Positions 35,547-44,892 of a stretch of DNA of 64,000 nt are shown here, in pieces (within the stretch, counting starts at the first letter, position 1; every line of letters starts with the position of its first letter). The DNA is from GCA-2709075 sp038146865 (lineage in GTDB: Bacteria > Pseudomonadota > Alphaproteobacteria > MPNO01 > UBA2964), in assembly GCA_038146865.1 (NCBI GenBank), contig JAYQSL010000002.1:712617-776616 (forward strand), read 5' to 3'. The position numbers and the translations under genes are program-made. The notes under the pieces are model-generated. The model was not told where the DNA came from. It made no database searches and saw only the letters and a program-made list of their open reading frames with translations.

Positions 35547-36398
35547 ATGCCTTTTGAGAATGTGCGCGGATTAAAGATTCGTTATGAGGTCATTGGCGAT
35601 CAGGGGCCCTGGATGGCTCTTACAACGGGAGGGCGGCGCCCCTTCGATGAGTTCATTCCAATTGCCAAGAAGATCGCTGCCCACGATTTTCGTGTGTTAC
35701 TCCATGATCGACGTAACACTGGTGCGAGTGATCTTCTGTTGGAAGCGAATGAAACTGAAGAACATACATGGGCAGACGATCTTTATGAACTTTTGGATAA
35801 ATTAAACGCATTACCTGCGTTTATAAGCGGTTCTAGTTCAGGTGCTCGTACCTCGATGTTATTTGCTGTCAAATATCCTGCGGTGACCCGCGGCTTGTTG
35901 CTAATCAGACCAACTGGAGGTGATTTTGCTGCCAAGCGGCTACCGGATCTCTATTATGATCAGTTTATTCGTGCCGCCAAAGCAGATGGAATGGCGGGTG
36001 TGTGTGCTACAGATGCTTACAAAGGAAGGATTGCCCTAAATCCAGAGCACGAGACCACCCTAATGGCGATGGAACCACAACATTTTATCGATGTCATGGA
36101 AGGCCTTCGTGCTCTTTTTGTAGCAGGTGGCGGTCTACCAGTAATGGGAGTGAGCGATAAAGAACTGGCAACCATAAAAGCGCCGACGATTATCATACCC
36201 GGAAACGACAATACGCACGCTTCAATTAATGGAAAAATCGTCCATGAACGCATCAAGGGGAGCCAACTGCATCAACTTCCTATTCAAGATCAAGATGTAC
36301 CTATTATCGAGTGGGCTCAATGGGCCGCCCATGAGCCTGAGATTGTGGACGTCTTTGTTAAATTTATGAAACAAACAGTTGAGGATGAAACAAAATAA
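35547..36398 (+). CDS. Alpha/beta hydrolase
   Basis: 283 residues with the nucleophile elbow ISGSSSGAR (Ser near residue 95), the oxyanion region ALTTGGRRPFDE, and a C-terminal PTIIIPGNDNTH that supplies the acid-bearing strand. GNDNTHAS carries a candidate Asp-His region, but the catalytic His is not firmly placed. ATG 35547 follows GAGGATGAG. It lies between purB and a convergent DEAD-box gene. Substrate unknown; related to the enol-lactonase/haloperoxidase groups. Confidence 0.78.
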   Translation: MPFENVRGLKIRYEVIGDQGPWMALTTGGRRPFDEFIPIAKKIAAHDFRVLLHDRRNTGASDLLLEANETEEHTWADDLYELLDKLNALPAFISGSSSGARTSMLFAVKYPAVTRGLLLIRPTGGDFAAKRLPDLYYDQFIRAAKADGMAGVCATDAYKGRIALNPEHETTLMAMEPQHFIDVMEGLRALFVAGGGLPVMGVSDKELATIKAPTIIIPGNDNTHASINGKIVHERIKGSQLHQLPIQDQDVPIIEWAQWAAHEPEIVDVFVKFMKQTVEDETK

Positions 36399-36399
36399 G

Positions 36400-37611
36400 T
36401 TAACGCGTCTTATTACGAGTTTTCTTTTTCTGGACATTGGGCTCAAAGAAGCCTGTCCCTTTGTCTAATAATTGTGCGACACCCTTCTCTTCCACCAATG
36501 AAATTTTTTCCCCAATTAATTTCTCTATAGATCTGAGGTGATGCACTTCGCCATCATCGCACAGAGAAACAGCTGTTCCGTGCTTACCCGCTCTCGCGGT
36601 GCGACCAATTCGATGGACATAGGCTTCCGGCTCATTGGGTAGATCATAATTAATTACGTGTGTTATTCCATCAACATCTATTCCTCTAGAGGCAATATCG
36701 GTCGCGACCAAAACCTGTATCTGTCCCTCCTTGAATCTTCTTAGTGCTGTTTGACGAGCATTTTGGCTTTTATTACCGTTAATTGACTCAGTTTCTATAC
36801 CGACCTTTCGAAGTTGGTCTGCTATTCTGTTTGTCCGGTGCTTCATTCTCACGAAAATAATCACCCGCTCACAATTCGGGTGTGCGACAATTTCCTCCAA
36901 AACTCGCCTTTTTCTTGAGGCAGGAACACGGCAAACATATTGGGCCACCTGCTCAATTGGCTTAGCCTGAGGAGAGACCTCGACACGAACCGGTTCGACA
37001 AGCAGCTCCTCCGCCAATTGAGCAATCTTGGGAGGCATCGTGGCTGAAAACATCATTGATTGTCTCACCGCAGGTAAAGCCGGTGCGATCTTTTTAATAT
37101 CGCGGATAAATCCCATATCCAGCATCCGATCAGCCTCATCCAGCACAAAAATCTGTACCTCAGAAAGCTCAAGCTGGCCTTGCATCTTTAGGTCTAATAA
37201 CCGTCCGGGAGTGGCGATGATTATATGTACGCCCCTTTTGAGAGCCTCTACTTGTTTTATTTGACTGACCCCACCAAAAATCACCGTATGACGAATTGGT
37301 AAGCCCGATTTATATGCCTCTATTTCTTGTCCGATTTGAATTGCTAACTCACGGGTCGGGGCAAGTACAAGTGCTTTTGGTCTATGAGGGTTAACCCGCC
37401 AATGGAGATCCAAAATTTTTTGCAATATAGGCAAAGAAAATGCGCCAGTTTTCCCGGTTCCTGTCTGAGCAATGCCCAACAGGTCTCTCCCTTCAAGGAG
37501 ACTAGGTATTGCCTGTTTTTGGATAGGTGTCGGGTTTAAATGGTTTCGCCTGCTCAACCTGCTAAAAAGCGGCTTGGTCAAGCCGAGACCTTGAAATTCA
37601 TTCTTTTTCAA
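36400..37611 (-). CDS. DEAD-box RNA helicase (RhlE-like)
   Basis: 403 residues with the full helicase motif set: Q motif PTPIQKQAIP, motif I AQTGTGKT, Ia PTRELAIQ, II DEAD, III SAT, IV IIFVRMKH, V TDIASRGID and VI HRIGRTARAG. The GFRDIKKIAPALP-like region and the basic tail (KKKTRNKTR) fit RhlE-type proteins that act in ribosome assembly or mRNA turnover in the cold. It is convergent with the preceding hydrolase, whose stop is two bases away. Confidence 0.93.
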   Translation of the reverse strand: MKKNEFQGLGLTKPLFSRLSRRNHLNPTPIQKQAIPSLLEGRDLLGIAQTGTGKTGAFSLPILQKILDLHWRVNPHRPKALVLAPTRELAIQIGQEIEAYKSGLPIRHTVIFGGVSQIKQVEALKRGVHIIIATPGRLLDLKMQGQLELSEVQIFVLDEADRMLDMGFIRDIKKIAPALPAVRQSMMFSATMPPKIAQLAEELLVEPVRVEVSPQAKPIEQVAQYVCRVPASRKRRVLEEIVAHPNCERVIIFVRMKHRTNRIADQLRKVGIETESINGNKSQNARQTALRRFKEGQIQVLVATDIASRGIDVDGITHVINYDLPNEPEAYVHRIGRTARAGKHGTAVSLCDDGEVHHLRSIEKLIGEKISLVEEKGVAQLLDKGTGFFEPNVQKKKTRNKTR

Positions 37612-37800
37612 CTCAGATCCTTAATGGAAATCTATCATCAGAGCCCCGTTGAATTCAGCACTATTCATTATGTGCGAGTAAAATCGGCAAACTCTTCATT
37701 TGATTAAAAACTAGTCGCCATAGTTACCACTGCTCTGCTTTTAAGATTTGTGTCAAAAATTCGTAATCAATGCGTTTGATTTGCAAAGCCCTGATATTGA

Positions 37801-38244
37801 TCACCAGGTTCCCGAATTTTCCATCGACAGCCAAGGCTCTTGTGGCGGCAAAGCATCACCCCTCTGCAATAACTCTATCGAAATCCCATCTGGCGAACGA
37901 ATAAATGCCATATGACCATCTCGCGGCGGTCGATTAATCTTGGTGCCTGAATTCATTATCCTCTCGCAAACAGCATAAATGTCGTCAACGCGGTAGGCCA
38001 AATGACCGAAGTTACGACCACCAGTGTACTCCTCTGGATCCCAATTATAGGTCAGTTCAATAGTCGGCCGACGATGTGTTTTCGCGTTGTGTTCATCGCC
38101 GGTTGCGGCGAGAAAAACAAGTGTAAAGCGACCTTTTTCATTATCGACGCGCCTTACCTCAACTAGACCGAGCTGATCACAATAAAATTTGAGTGATTTT
38201 TCGAGATCGGTCACTCTGACCATTGTATGCAGATATTCCATCAA
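37801..38244 (-). CDS. Glyoxalase I (lactoylglutathione lyase)-like protein
   Basis: 147-residue VOC protein with metal ligands His in EYLHTMVRV, Glu in PTIELTYNW, His in FGHLAYRV and Glu in GISIELLQ, all as in glyoxalase I. Glyoxalase I isomerises the methylglyoxal-glutathione adduct. It follows the amidohydrolase at 38263 by 18 bases on the same strand and is probably co-transcribed with it, so a pathway-specific role is also possible. Confidence 0.85.
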   Translation of the reverse strand: MMEYLHTMVRVTDLEKSLKFYCDQLGLVEVRRVDNEKGRFTLVFLAATGDEHNAKTHRRPTIELTYNWDPEEYTGGRNFGHLAYRVDDIYAVCERIMNSGTKINRPPRDGHMAFIRSPDGISIELLQRGDALPPQEPWLSMENSGTW

Positions 38245-38262
38245 TTTACTTTCTAAAAATTC

Positions 38263-39306
38263 TTATAAAGAGTAGAGCCTCACTGGGTTTGGCCCTAAAA
38301 TTTGATCTACGCTTGAGGCTGCCACACCCTCTCTATCCCTTAACATTCTCAAAGCTTCTATTTGAGCTGATGTATCTGTGTGACCATAATCTGTCCCGAC
38401 CACCAAGTTTTTATCCCCGACCCTATTTATGACTGCGGGAATATCATCAGATAATTCAACGGTAACGAAAATATTGTTTTCCCTTAATGGATCATCAGAA
38501 AGCCTTTTGCCCTTTCGCGAAAGTCTTTTTTCTACGTCACCAAGAGCATACGGTAACCAAGCAGATGAGGCCTCGATAAAAGCCCATCTTATATCCGGAT
38601 ACTGAGCAGGTATTTGGTTTTCAAGAAGCCAATGAAAGGTTGAAATCATTGCCAGTTTAAATCTACCAAAATTATGACCTTCATGAAAAAGATTATCATA
38701 TTTGCTTCCATTTCCAGAATGGATGCTAATAGCCAAATCATGATCAGCCGCCGCTCTCAACAAGGGATCAAAATATGGATCACCAATGTAACGATCACAC
38801 TCAAATGGTCTCATAAAGACACAGCAAGCCCCGTGCGCTTTAGCAAAAGCGATCTCTTCGGCGGCCAAATTGATTGCTGACGTAGGAACACACGCCGCCC
38901 ATCGCAATCGACCATTTGACATTTCCCAGATGTCTGCGAGCCAACGATTGTATGCTTTGTATTGGGCAACCTCTTGAGCAGAATTTCTGGCCGTCGGAAC
39001 GAGAAAGATTGTCGGATACAAAATCTGAATATCAATTTCCAGTTCATCCATATGCGCAAGCCTTGCCTCCACATTTCCCATTTCTCGCGAAGTCTCATCC
39101 ATACTGGTCGTATCTGCGTTATCTTTGGGCTGGATGTGGTTTCCACTGAACCAATATTGATCGGTTTTTGAGGGCCCCGCTTGGGGTATCGTACCCCCCG
39201 ATACCCTATCTAGGATAATGGGAGCAAAATGTTTCTCGTCGTCTCCTAAATAGCTCCATGTTTTAGCTGACTCAATCACATGCGCATCAGCATCAATAGT
39301 TGTCAT
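38263..39306 (-). CDS. Amidohydrolase (amidohydrolase-2 family)
   Basis: 347-residue TIM-barrel hydrolase/decarboxylase opening with TIDADAHVIES, the D-x-H-V-x-E metal motif. AISIHSGNG carries the second metal region, WAFIEASSAWLPY the acidic helix and VVGTDYGHTDTSA the catalytic Asp near the C-terminus. ATG 39306 lies after a weak GGGAG. It pairs with the glyoxalase-like gene downstream. It is the third of three amidohydrolase-2 paralogues in the window and is quite distinct from the ones at 9521 and 21230. Confidence 0.83.
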   Translation of the reverse strand: MTTIDADAHVIESAKTWSYLGDDEKHFAPIILDRVSGGTIPQAGPSKTDQYWFSGNHIQPKDNADTTSMDETSREMGNVEARLAHMDELEIDIQILYPTIFLVPTARNSAQEVAQYKAYNRWLADIWEMSNGRLRWAACVPTSAINLAAEEIAFAKAHGACCVFMRPFECDRYIGDPYFDPLLRAAADHDLAISIHSGNGSKYDNLFHEGHNFGRFKLAMISTFHWLLENQIPAQYPDIRWAFIEASSAWLPYALGDVEKRLSRKGKRLSDDPLRENNIFVTVELSDDIPAVINRVGDKNLVVGTDYGHTDTSAQIEALRMLRDREGVAASSVDQILGPNPVRLYSL

Positions 39307-39636
39307 GCTCGTCTCCCTTCTAAGCCAATGCTATCGTTTTACAAATTTCTTAAAAACTAGCGACCCAAGCGAGCCATTAGCACCAGGGTCGTTTAACAGT
39401 TGTCCCGCAAAATAGTCTCAAAAGTTTTTTTTATACAGGCCAACCAGAAATATCTGGACCATTTTCAACGCTATCTACCATGAAAAGAGTTAAGAGTCTG
39501 AGAGCAGGGTAACAAAAAATGATGTAGTCCCGCAAAACATCCGAATATTCTAAAGCTGATCGGTTTTGCAAATTCCCAATAACTTTTTAACTGGCCCGAC
39601 TTTGCAACACTCCTGAAAATTGGTCATAACATCAGT
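39307..39636. other. 330-bp intergenic region with short repeats
   Basis: No open frame or RNA gene is supported. GTCCCGCAAAA occurs twice in direct orientation (39402-39412 and 39527-39537), and the extended form TAGTCCCGCAA (39525-39535) recurs inverted as TTGCGGGACTA at 40470-40480 beyond the NRDE gene. The region must hold the promoters of the two divergent genes. Confidence 0.5.
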
Positions 39637-40392
39637 ATGTGCACTCTAGTCATCAATAGGCGGCCTGATCATCGTTGGCCACTGCTAATCGCCGCTAATC
39701 GTGATGAAAACACGAATCGAGCGTGGAAAGCTCCTGACCGGCACTGGCCGGATAGGCCAGAAGTAGTTGCAGGAATGGACCAACTTGCGGGCGGTACCTG
39801 GCTGGGAGTGAACGACCACGGGGTTATATCAGCCGTGCTAAACAGAAAAAACTCTCTAGGATACGATCCTCGATTACGCAGTAGAGGTGAATTAGTCCTA
39901 GACGCTCTTGACCACTCAGATGCACTAGATGCCACCCATGCATTGCTTGATTTAGAGCCCGCCGCATACCGGAGCTTTAATCTTTTTGTAGCCGATAATC
40001 GAGATGCTTGGTGGATTAGGAGCACCGGTCCAGATGCTCCCAAAGTGGATGCTTTCGAAATCCCGGAGGGGATTTCGATGCTCACCTCGATGGGGTTAAA
40101 TAACAGCAAATCATTGAGAACTAATCACTATTTACCCATTTTTCGAGAAGCACCAGCTCCTGAACCAGACAAAGGAGAATGGGCCACGTGGGAAAGATTA
40201 ATGGGAGCCGAGGAAGTGCCTACTGGTGCTGGACCCGAAGATGCAATGTTTATTCGAGCCGACCCGGGATTTGGCACAACATCCTCAAGTTTGATTGCTG
40301 CAGAAGCACCATATCAAGGAAAGCCGAGAGTGATTTGGCGGTTTTCTGCAAAGCCTGATATTGAGAACTCTTTTCACATGATCGATTTATGA
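39637..40392 (+). CDS. TANGO2/NRDE-family protein
   Basis: 251 residues beginning MCTLVINRR with the family-defining N-terminal Cys followed by LLIAANRDEN (the NRDE motif, near residues 20-27). DQLAGGTWLGVNDHGVISAVLNR is the conserved second block. Human TANGO2 has this fold and is linked to haem or lipid handling; the bacterial role is unestablished. The gene stands alone between the amidohydrolase and purS, flanked by a small inverted repeat. Confidence 0.88.
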   Translation: MCTLVINRRPDHRWPLLIAANRDENTNRAWKAPDRHWPDRPEVVAGMDQLAGGTWLGVNDHGVISAVLNRKNSLGYDPRLRSRGELVLDALDHSDALDATHALLDLEPAAYRSFNLFVADNRDAWWIRSTGPDAPKVDAFEIPEGISMLTSMGLNNSKSLRTNHYLPIFREAPAPEPDKGEWATWERLMGAEEVPTGAGPEDAMFIRADPGFGTTSSSLIAAEAPYQGKPRVIWRFSAKPDIENSFHMIDL

Positions 40393-40402
40393 CAGAGGAT
40401 TC

Positions 40403-40427
40403 TAAATGGATGATGGTGCTCCATTTA
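40403..40427. terminator. Weak hairpin after the NRDE gene
   Basis: TAAATGGA pairs with TCCATTTA across a 9-base loop, 10 bases after the NRDE stop. It lacks a T run on the plus strand, so its role as a terminator is doubtful. Confidence 0.3.
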
Positions 40428-40617
40428 TAAAAGCTGTCTAAAAACAAAAAAAGTTCTTTGCCTAATCAATTGCGGGACTATCAGAGATAAACTCTATTTG
40501 AATGACAATGAAAGGTTGAATACAGCAACTTTTATGCGCCAAAAAACCTGGTGTTTTCGCTTGCACCGATTCGACCGATATTAATGCTAGTTGGTTATTA
40601 GCTGATTGGAAAAAAAT

Positions 40618-40857
40618 TTGAAAATCGAAGTTCATATAACGCTCAAAAATGGGGTTCTTGACCCACAAGGCAAGGCAATAGAACGTGCACTAGGCTCTTT
40701 AGGCTTTGAGGGTATCAATGATGTACGACATGGAAAATTCATCGAGCTAGAGTTATCCGAGACCAATAAAGAAAGGGCCAAAGCCCAAGCCGAGGACATG
40801 TGTCGTAAACTTTTGGCAAATACCGTAATCGAAGATTACAGGATTGATATCAGATAA
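40618..40857 (+). CDS. purS: Phosphoribosylformylglycinamidine synthase, PurS subunit
   Basis: 79-residue small subunit of the three-part FGAM synthase. The TTG at 40618 fits best, since homologues begin with a motif like KIEVHITLKNGVLDPQGKA and GGA lies 7 bases upstream; TTG 40606 would add four residues. The stop (TAA) is shared with the purQ start (TAATG). PurS links PurQ and PurL. Confidence 0.92.
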   Translation: MKIEVHITLKNGVLDPQGKAIERALGSLGFEGINDVRHGKFIELELSETNKERAKAQAEDMCRKLLANTVIEDYRIDIR

Positions 40858-41549
40858 TGTTATCTGCGATCATAGTTTTTCCAGGATCAAACTGCGACCG
40901 AGACGTGCAGGTCGCGCTAAAACAAAGCTTCGGCACAGCACCTCGAATGGTGTGGCACGCTGAAACTGAATTGCCGGCAGCCGATTTGATCGTAGTTCCC
41001 GGAGGCTTCTCTTATGGTGATTATCTGAGAGCGGGCAGCATGGCTGCTCTAGCTCCCGCGATGCGGGAGGTAAGTAAATTAGCTCAAAAAGGGGTCCCGG
41101 TTCTTGGAATATGTAACGGCTTTCAAATCCTCTGTGAAAGCAATCTACTACCGGGCGCCCTAATACGAAATTCTGGGCTCAGATTTGTTTGTCGGGACGT
41201 TTATTTATCAGTCGAGAACCCTGATACCGTATTTACTCGCGGCTACTCAGTTGGACAGTGTGTAAGGATGCCTATCGCCCACCATGATGGGAATTACGTA
41301 GCTCCACTGGAAACACTCGATTGTCTCAGCTCTGAGGGGCGGATCGCTTTTAAATATTGTGACGATAAGGGCATCGCTTCCGAAGTTGCTAACCCTAATG
41401 GATCGGCGAGTAATATCGCGGGCATATTCAACGAGCGTAAAAATGTCTTAGGAATGATGCCTCACCCGGAGAGGTTAGCCGACCCCGCATTGGGAGGCAT
41501 TGATGGCCGTGCGATGTTTGAAGCTCTAGCAGGCAAGGTTTTTTCATGA
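40857..41549 (+). CDS. purQ: Phosphoribosylformylglycinamidine synthase, glutaminase subunit PurQ
   Basis: 230-residue class I glutaminase that delivers ammonia to PurL. The nucleophile Cys lies in VLGICNGFQIL (near residue 85), and the His-Glu pair is in MMPHPERLAD near the C-terminus. PGGFSYGDYLRAG forms the oxyanion/interface loop. It overlaps both neighbours, and the stop shares ATGA with purL. Confidence 0.96.
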   Translation: MLSAIIVFPGSNCDRDVQVALKQSFGTAPRMVWHAETELPAADLIVVPGGFSYGDYLRAGSMAALAPAMREVSKLAQKGVPVLGICNGFQILCESNLLPGALIRNSGLRFVCRDVYLSVENPDTVFTRGYSVGQCVRMPIAHHDGNYVAPLETLDCLSSEGRIAFKYCDDKGIASEVANPNGSASNIAGIFNERKNVLGMMPHPERLADPALGGIDGRAMFEALAGKVFS

Positions 41550-43738
41550 CAGATGCCCCCCCAATCACAAATGATATGATCGCTGAGCACGGATTAACGC
41601 AGGACGAATACTCCAAAGTGATAGAAATTTTGGGACGGAACCCAAATTTAGTTGAATTAGGTATCTTTTCAGTAATGTGGAGCGAACACTGCTCTTATAA
41701 ATCTTCTCGTCATTGGCTTAAGCGTTTACCTACTGAAGCCTCTTGGGTAATTCAGGGACCTGGCGAGAACGCAGGCGTTATTGATATTGGCGACGGCCAA
41801 GCGGCTATATTTAAAATGGAAAGTCACAACCACCCGTCCTTTATAGAACCATATCAAGGAGCGGCTACCGGGGTTGGTGGCATTTTAAGAGATGTCTTCA
41901 CCATGGGAGCACGTCCAATAGCCAACATGAATGCTTTGAGATTTGGGCATCCTGACGATGAAAAAACGCGCCACTTAGTCTCAGGTGTGGTAGCCGGCAT
42001 TGGAGGTTACGGAAATTGTGTAGGTGTTCCGACGGTCGGAGGAGAATGCAATTTTCATCATGCTTACGATGGAAACATTCTCGTGAATGCAATGACTGTC
42101 GGAGTTGCGGATACTGACAAAATTTTTTACTCAGCGGCAGCAGGTATAGGAAATTCCGTCGTCTATGTTGGATCAAAGACCGGCAAAGACGGTATTCATG
42201 GGGCGACCATGGCGTCGGCAGAGTTCACCGATGATGCCGAAGAGAAGAGGCCTACGGTGCAGGTTGGAGACCCTTTCACAGAAAAGTTATTAATTGAAGC
42301 TTGCCTCGAACTGATGCGGACCGACTCAATCGTTGCCATTCAAGACATGGGAGCTGCAGGTCTTACCTCATCCTCAGTTGAGATGGCCTCAAAAGGTCAA
42401 GTTGGAATTGAGCTCAACATGGACTTGGTTCCGGTGCGGGAAAAAGGGATGTCCCCATATGAAATTATGCTTTCCGAAAGCCAAGAGAGAATGCTTATGG
42501 TTATTAAGCCTGGGAGCGAGATAACCGCAAGAGAAATCTTCCAAAAGTGGGGCTTAGACTTCGAAATCATCGGTCATGTTACTGATACAAATCACCTCGT
42601 ATTAAAAAGTGGGACGCAAACAGTATGCGATATTCCGGTTCCTCCCTTAGTCTCCGAGGCGCCTATTTATGAGAGGTCTTGGGTGCAACCTCCTCCCCCG
42701 GCACCCCTTCCAACATCAACCCCCGCAGATAATGTCCCAATTGAAGACGCCTTGTTTAGGATGATGGCCGCCCCAGACCTCTGCTCTCGCCGCTGGATCT
42801 GGGAACAATATGATCACATGGTGATGACGGATACGGTTCAACGCCCCGGCGGAGACGCAGCAGTTGTAAGAGTGCATGGGACAGAAAAGGCTCTCGCGAT
42901 AACAACCGATTGCACACCCCGGTACTGCGTGGCAGATCCTCTTGAGGGAGGCCGTCAGACGGTGGCAGAGGCTTGGCGAAACTTGATTGCTGTAGGAGCA
43001 CGTCCTTTAGCAGTTACCGACAACCTCAATTTTGGTAATCCAGAGCGGCCCGAGGTGATGGGCCAATTCGTGGGCTGTATCGAAGGAATGGCGGAAGCCT
43101 GCAAATACCTCGACTTTCCGGTCGTATCTGGAAATGTCTCTCTTTATAACGAGACCAACGGGTCAGCGATACTGCCAACCCCCGCTATAGGCGGAGTTGG
43201 ACTAATTGAAAATTTACGAAATATGACATCAATTGTTCTACCCCCAGACAACCATCTTTTTTTGGTTGGTCAAACAAAAGGACATATGGGGGCCTCAATT
43301 TGGCTTCATGAAATTGGGGGTGTCGAAGCGGGCAACCCACCACCTGTGGTCCTAGAAATTGAACGCAAAAATGGAGAGTTTATTCATCAATGTATAAAAG
43401 AACACGTCATTACAGCATGTCATGATATTTCTGATGGGGGACTGCTAGTTGCCTTAGCCGAAATGGCTTTAGCTGGGGGTTGTGGTGCGGATATCACTGT
43501 CGAACCTAACGGAATACCGCTTTCGCATTACTGTTTTGGAGAAGACCAAGGTCGTTATTTAGTAGCTACAAAGGACAAAATAATAATAGCGGAAATGGCG
43601 AACAAGTCTGGTATTGAGCTCACATATCTGGGGGAATCCGGTGGGAATACATTGACTGTAAATAATCGTGCCCCTATATCATTAGAAAGTTTGCGTAATG
43701 CCCACGAGGGCTGGTTCCCCGAATACATGGCGGGCTGA
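41546..43738 (+). CDS. purL: Phosphoribosylformylglycinamidine synthase, synthetase subunit PurL (small form)
   Basis: 730-residue small PurL that uses the separate PurS and PurQ subunits. SHNHPSFIEPYQGAATGVGG is the ATP/metal-binding opening of the first half, and ITDCTPRYC with VSGNVSLYNE sits in the second half. ISDGGLLVALAEMAL is the family signature near the C-terminus. Length is normal for the type. It completes the purSQL operon and is followed 26 bases on by the BolA gene. Confidence 0.96.
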   Translation: MTDAPPITNDMIAEHGLTQDEYSKVIEILGRNPNLVELGIFSVMWSEHCSYKSSRHWLKRLPTEASWVIQGPGENAGVIDIGDGQAAIFKMESHNHPSFIEPYQGAATGVGGILRDVFTMGARPIANMNALRFGHPDDEKTRHLVSGVVAGIGGYGNCVGVPTVGGECNFHHAYDGNILVNAMTVGVADTDKIFYSAAAGIGNSVVYVGSKTGKDGIHGATMASAEFTDDAEEKRPTVQVGDPFTEKLLIEACLELMRTDSIVAIQDMGAAGLTSSSVEMASKGQVGIELNMDLVPVREKGMSPYEIMLSESQERMLMVIKPGSEITAREIFQKWGLDFEIIGHVTDTNHLVLKSGTQTVCDIPVPPLVSEAPIYERSWVQPPPPAPLPTSTPADNVPIEDALFRMMAAPDLCSRRWIWEQYDHMVMTDTVQRPGGDAAVVRVHGTEKALAITTDCTPRYCVADPLEGGRQTVAEAWRNLIAVGARPLAVTDNLNFGNPERPEVMGQFVGCIEGMAEACKYLDFPVVSGNVSLYNETNGSAILPTPAIGGVGLIENLRNMTSIVLPPDNHLFLVGQTKGHMGASIWLHEIGGVEAGNPPPVVLEIERKNGEFIHQCIKEHVITACHDISDGGLLVALAEMALAGGCGADITVEPNGIPLSHYCFGEDQGRYLVATKDKIIIAEMANKSGIELTYLGESGGNTLTVNNRAPISLESLRNAHEGWFPEYMAG

Positions 43739-43764
43739 TCAATCCATTTGAAAAGGATATATTT

Positions 43765-44001
43765 ATGCCAATGGAGCCTGAAGAAATTAAACGCTTAATA
43801 AAAGAGAAGATTCCTGATGCGGAAATTACTCTAGAAGATCTTGCCGGGGATAATGATCATTGGTCTGCTACAATTGTTTCGTCCGTTTTTTTAGGGAAAA
43901 CCCGAGTGCAACAGCATCAATTGGTATATCAAGCGCTCCAGGGTCGGATGGGGGGAGAGCTGCATGCTCTTGCTCTTCAAACTTCTGCACCAGAAATTTA
44001 A
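43765..44001 (+). CDS. BolA-family protein
   Basis: 78 residues with the BolA/YrbA fold. IKEKIPDAEITLEDLAGDN is the N-terminal helix-strand, and VFLGKTRVQQHQLVYQALQ contains the conserved His implicated in cluster or ligand binding with glutaredoxin. It sits between purL and grxD, a typical alphaproteobacterial order, and very likely partners with the glutaredoxin 30 bases downstream to regulate Fe-S/iron homeostasis. Confidence 0.9.
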   Translation: MPMEPEEIKRLIKEKIPDAEITLEDLAGDNDHWSATIVSSVFLGKTRVQQHQLVYQALQGRMGGELHALALQTSAPEI

Positions 44002-44031
44002 AGCGCCAACGCTGAAACAAGGACAAAAATT

Positions 44032-44385
44032 ATGAGCGAAAATCCTATTTTTGAACGCATCCAAAGTGAAATAGATAGCACGGATGTCGTTTTGTTTATG
44101 AAAGGGACGCCTGTTTTTCCGCAATGCGGCTTCTCTTCGACAGTTGTTCAGGTGCTGACATTTATGGGCATAAAATTTAAAGGGGTAGACGTGCTCTCAG
44201 ATCCTGAGGTTCGTGAAGGAATCAAGGAATTCTCATCCTGGCCAACAATCCCACAATTATATGTAAAAGGGGAATTTGTCGGAGGCTGCGACATCATTCG
44301 CGAAATGGCCGAGCAAGGTGAAATTATCGAGTTTTTTACGGATAAAGGAATTGAAGTAAATATCCAGAGCCAAGACGCTGAATAG
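44032..44385 (+). CDS. grxD: Monothiol glutaredoxin (Grx4/GrxD type)
   Basis: 117 residues with the CGFS active site in FPQCGFSSTVVQ (Cys near residue 28). MKGTPVFP and WPTIPQLYVKGEFVGGCDI (TVP-like and GG motifs) bind glutathione. Monothiol glutaredoxins carry a bridging 2Fe-2S cluster and deliver it, often with BolA, which is its neighbour here. A strong terminator follows the stop. Confidence 0.95.
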   Translation: MSENPIFERIQSEIDSTDVVLFMKGTPVFPQCGFSSTVVQVLTFMGIKFKGVDVLSDPEVREGIKEFSSWPTIPQLYVKGEFVGGCDIIREMAEQGEIIEFFTDKGIEVNIQSQDAE

Positions 44386-44404
44386 TCAATGTTTTAAAAT
44401 GATC

Positions 44405-44436
44405 TAAAAGGCAGGGCTTAGCCCTGCCTTTTTTAT
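44405..44436 (+). terminator. Rho-independent terminator of the purSQL-bolA-grxD operon
   Basis: AAAGGCAGGGC pairs with GCCCTGCCTTT across a TTA loop and is followed by a T run, about 25 bases after the grxD stop. Confidence 0.9.
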
Positions 44437-44487
44437 TGGGGAGCATTCCTCTAAACTCGAGTTAACCGATTAAACAGGGAGTTAGAA

Positions 44488-44892
44488 ATGCCATTAGTGC
44501 AAACCAAAGGTCTCGCTCATTTTACCATTCCAGTTACTGATACTGAACGCTCTATGAAGTTTTATGAAGAAGTCCTGGGGATGAAACCAATTCAGGTCAA
44601 CCACAAAAGAGGAATGGTATTCATGGATTCTGGTGGAGACTGCGTAATCCTTACAAAAACCGAAAATCCAATCATGCAGGCAGGGGAACAAGATATTCAT
44701 CACGCTTGGATTGTTGATCATGAAGATTATAGCAAGGCGCTTCAACAACTTCAGAATCGTTCGGATATAAAATTTCATTTTGAAGAAGATCGACAGGGCG
44801 GCGCGGTTAATGGACCTCGCGCCTATTTTGAAGACCCAGATGGCAATGTTTTAGAGATCATCGACCTGACTAGCTACAAGGGTGACGTATAA
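44488..44892 (+). CDS. VOC-family protein, first of a tandem pair
   Basis: 134 residues with two beta-alpha-beta-beta-beta modules; the opening AHFTIPVTDTERSMKFYEEVLG is the VOC signature. Ligand candidates are His in LAHFTIP, the His pair in DIHHAWIV and Glu in VLEIIDLTSY, a two-His-one-Glu facial set as in metal-dependent dioxygenases and glyoxalases. FEEDRQGGAVNGPR is shared almost exactly with the next gene. The start is ATG 44488, and the stop TAA overlaps the next ATG (TAATG). Function unknown. Confidence 0.82.
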   Translation: MPLVQTKGLAHFTIPVTDTERSMKFYEEVLGMKPIQVNHKRGMVFMDSGGDCVILTKTENPIMQAGEQDIHHAWIVDHEDYSKALQQLQNRSDIKFHFEEDRQGGAVNGPRAYFEDPDGNVLEIIDLTSYKGDV

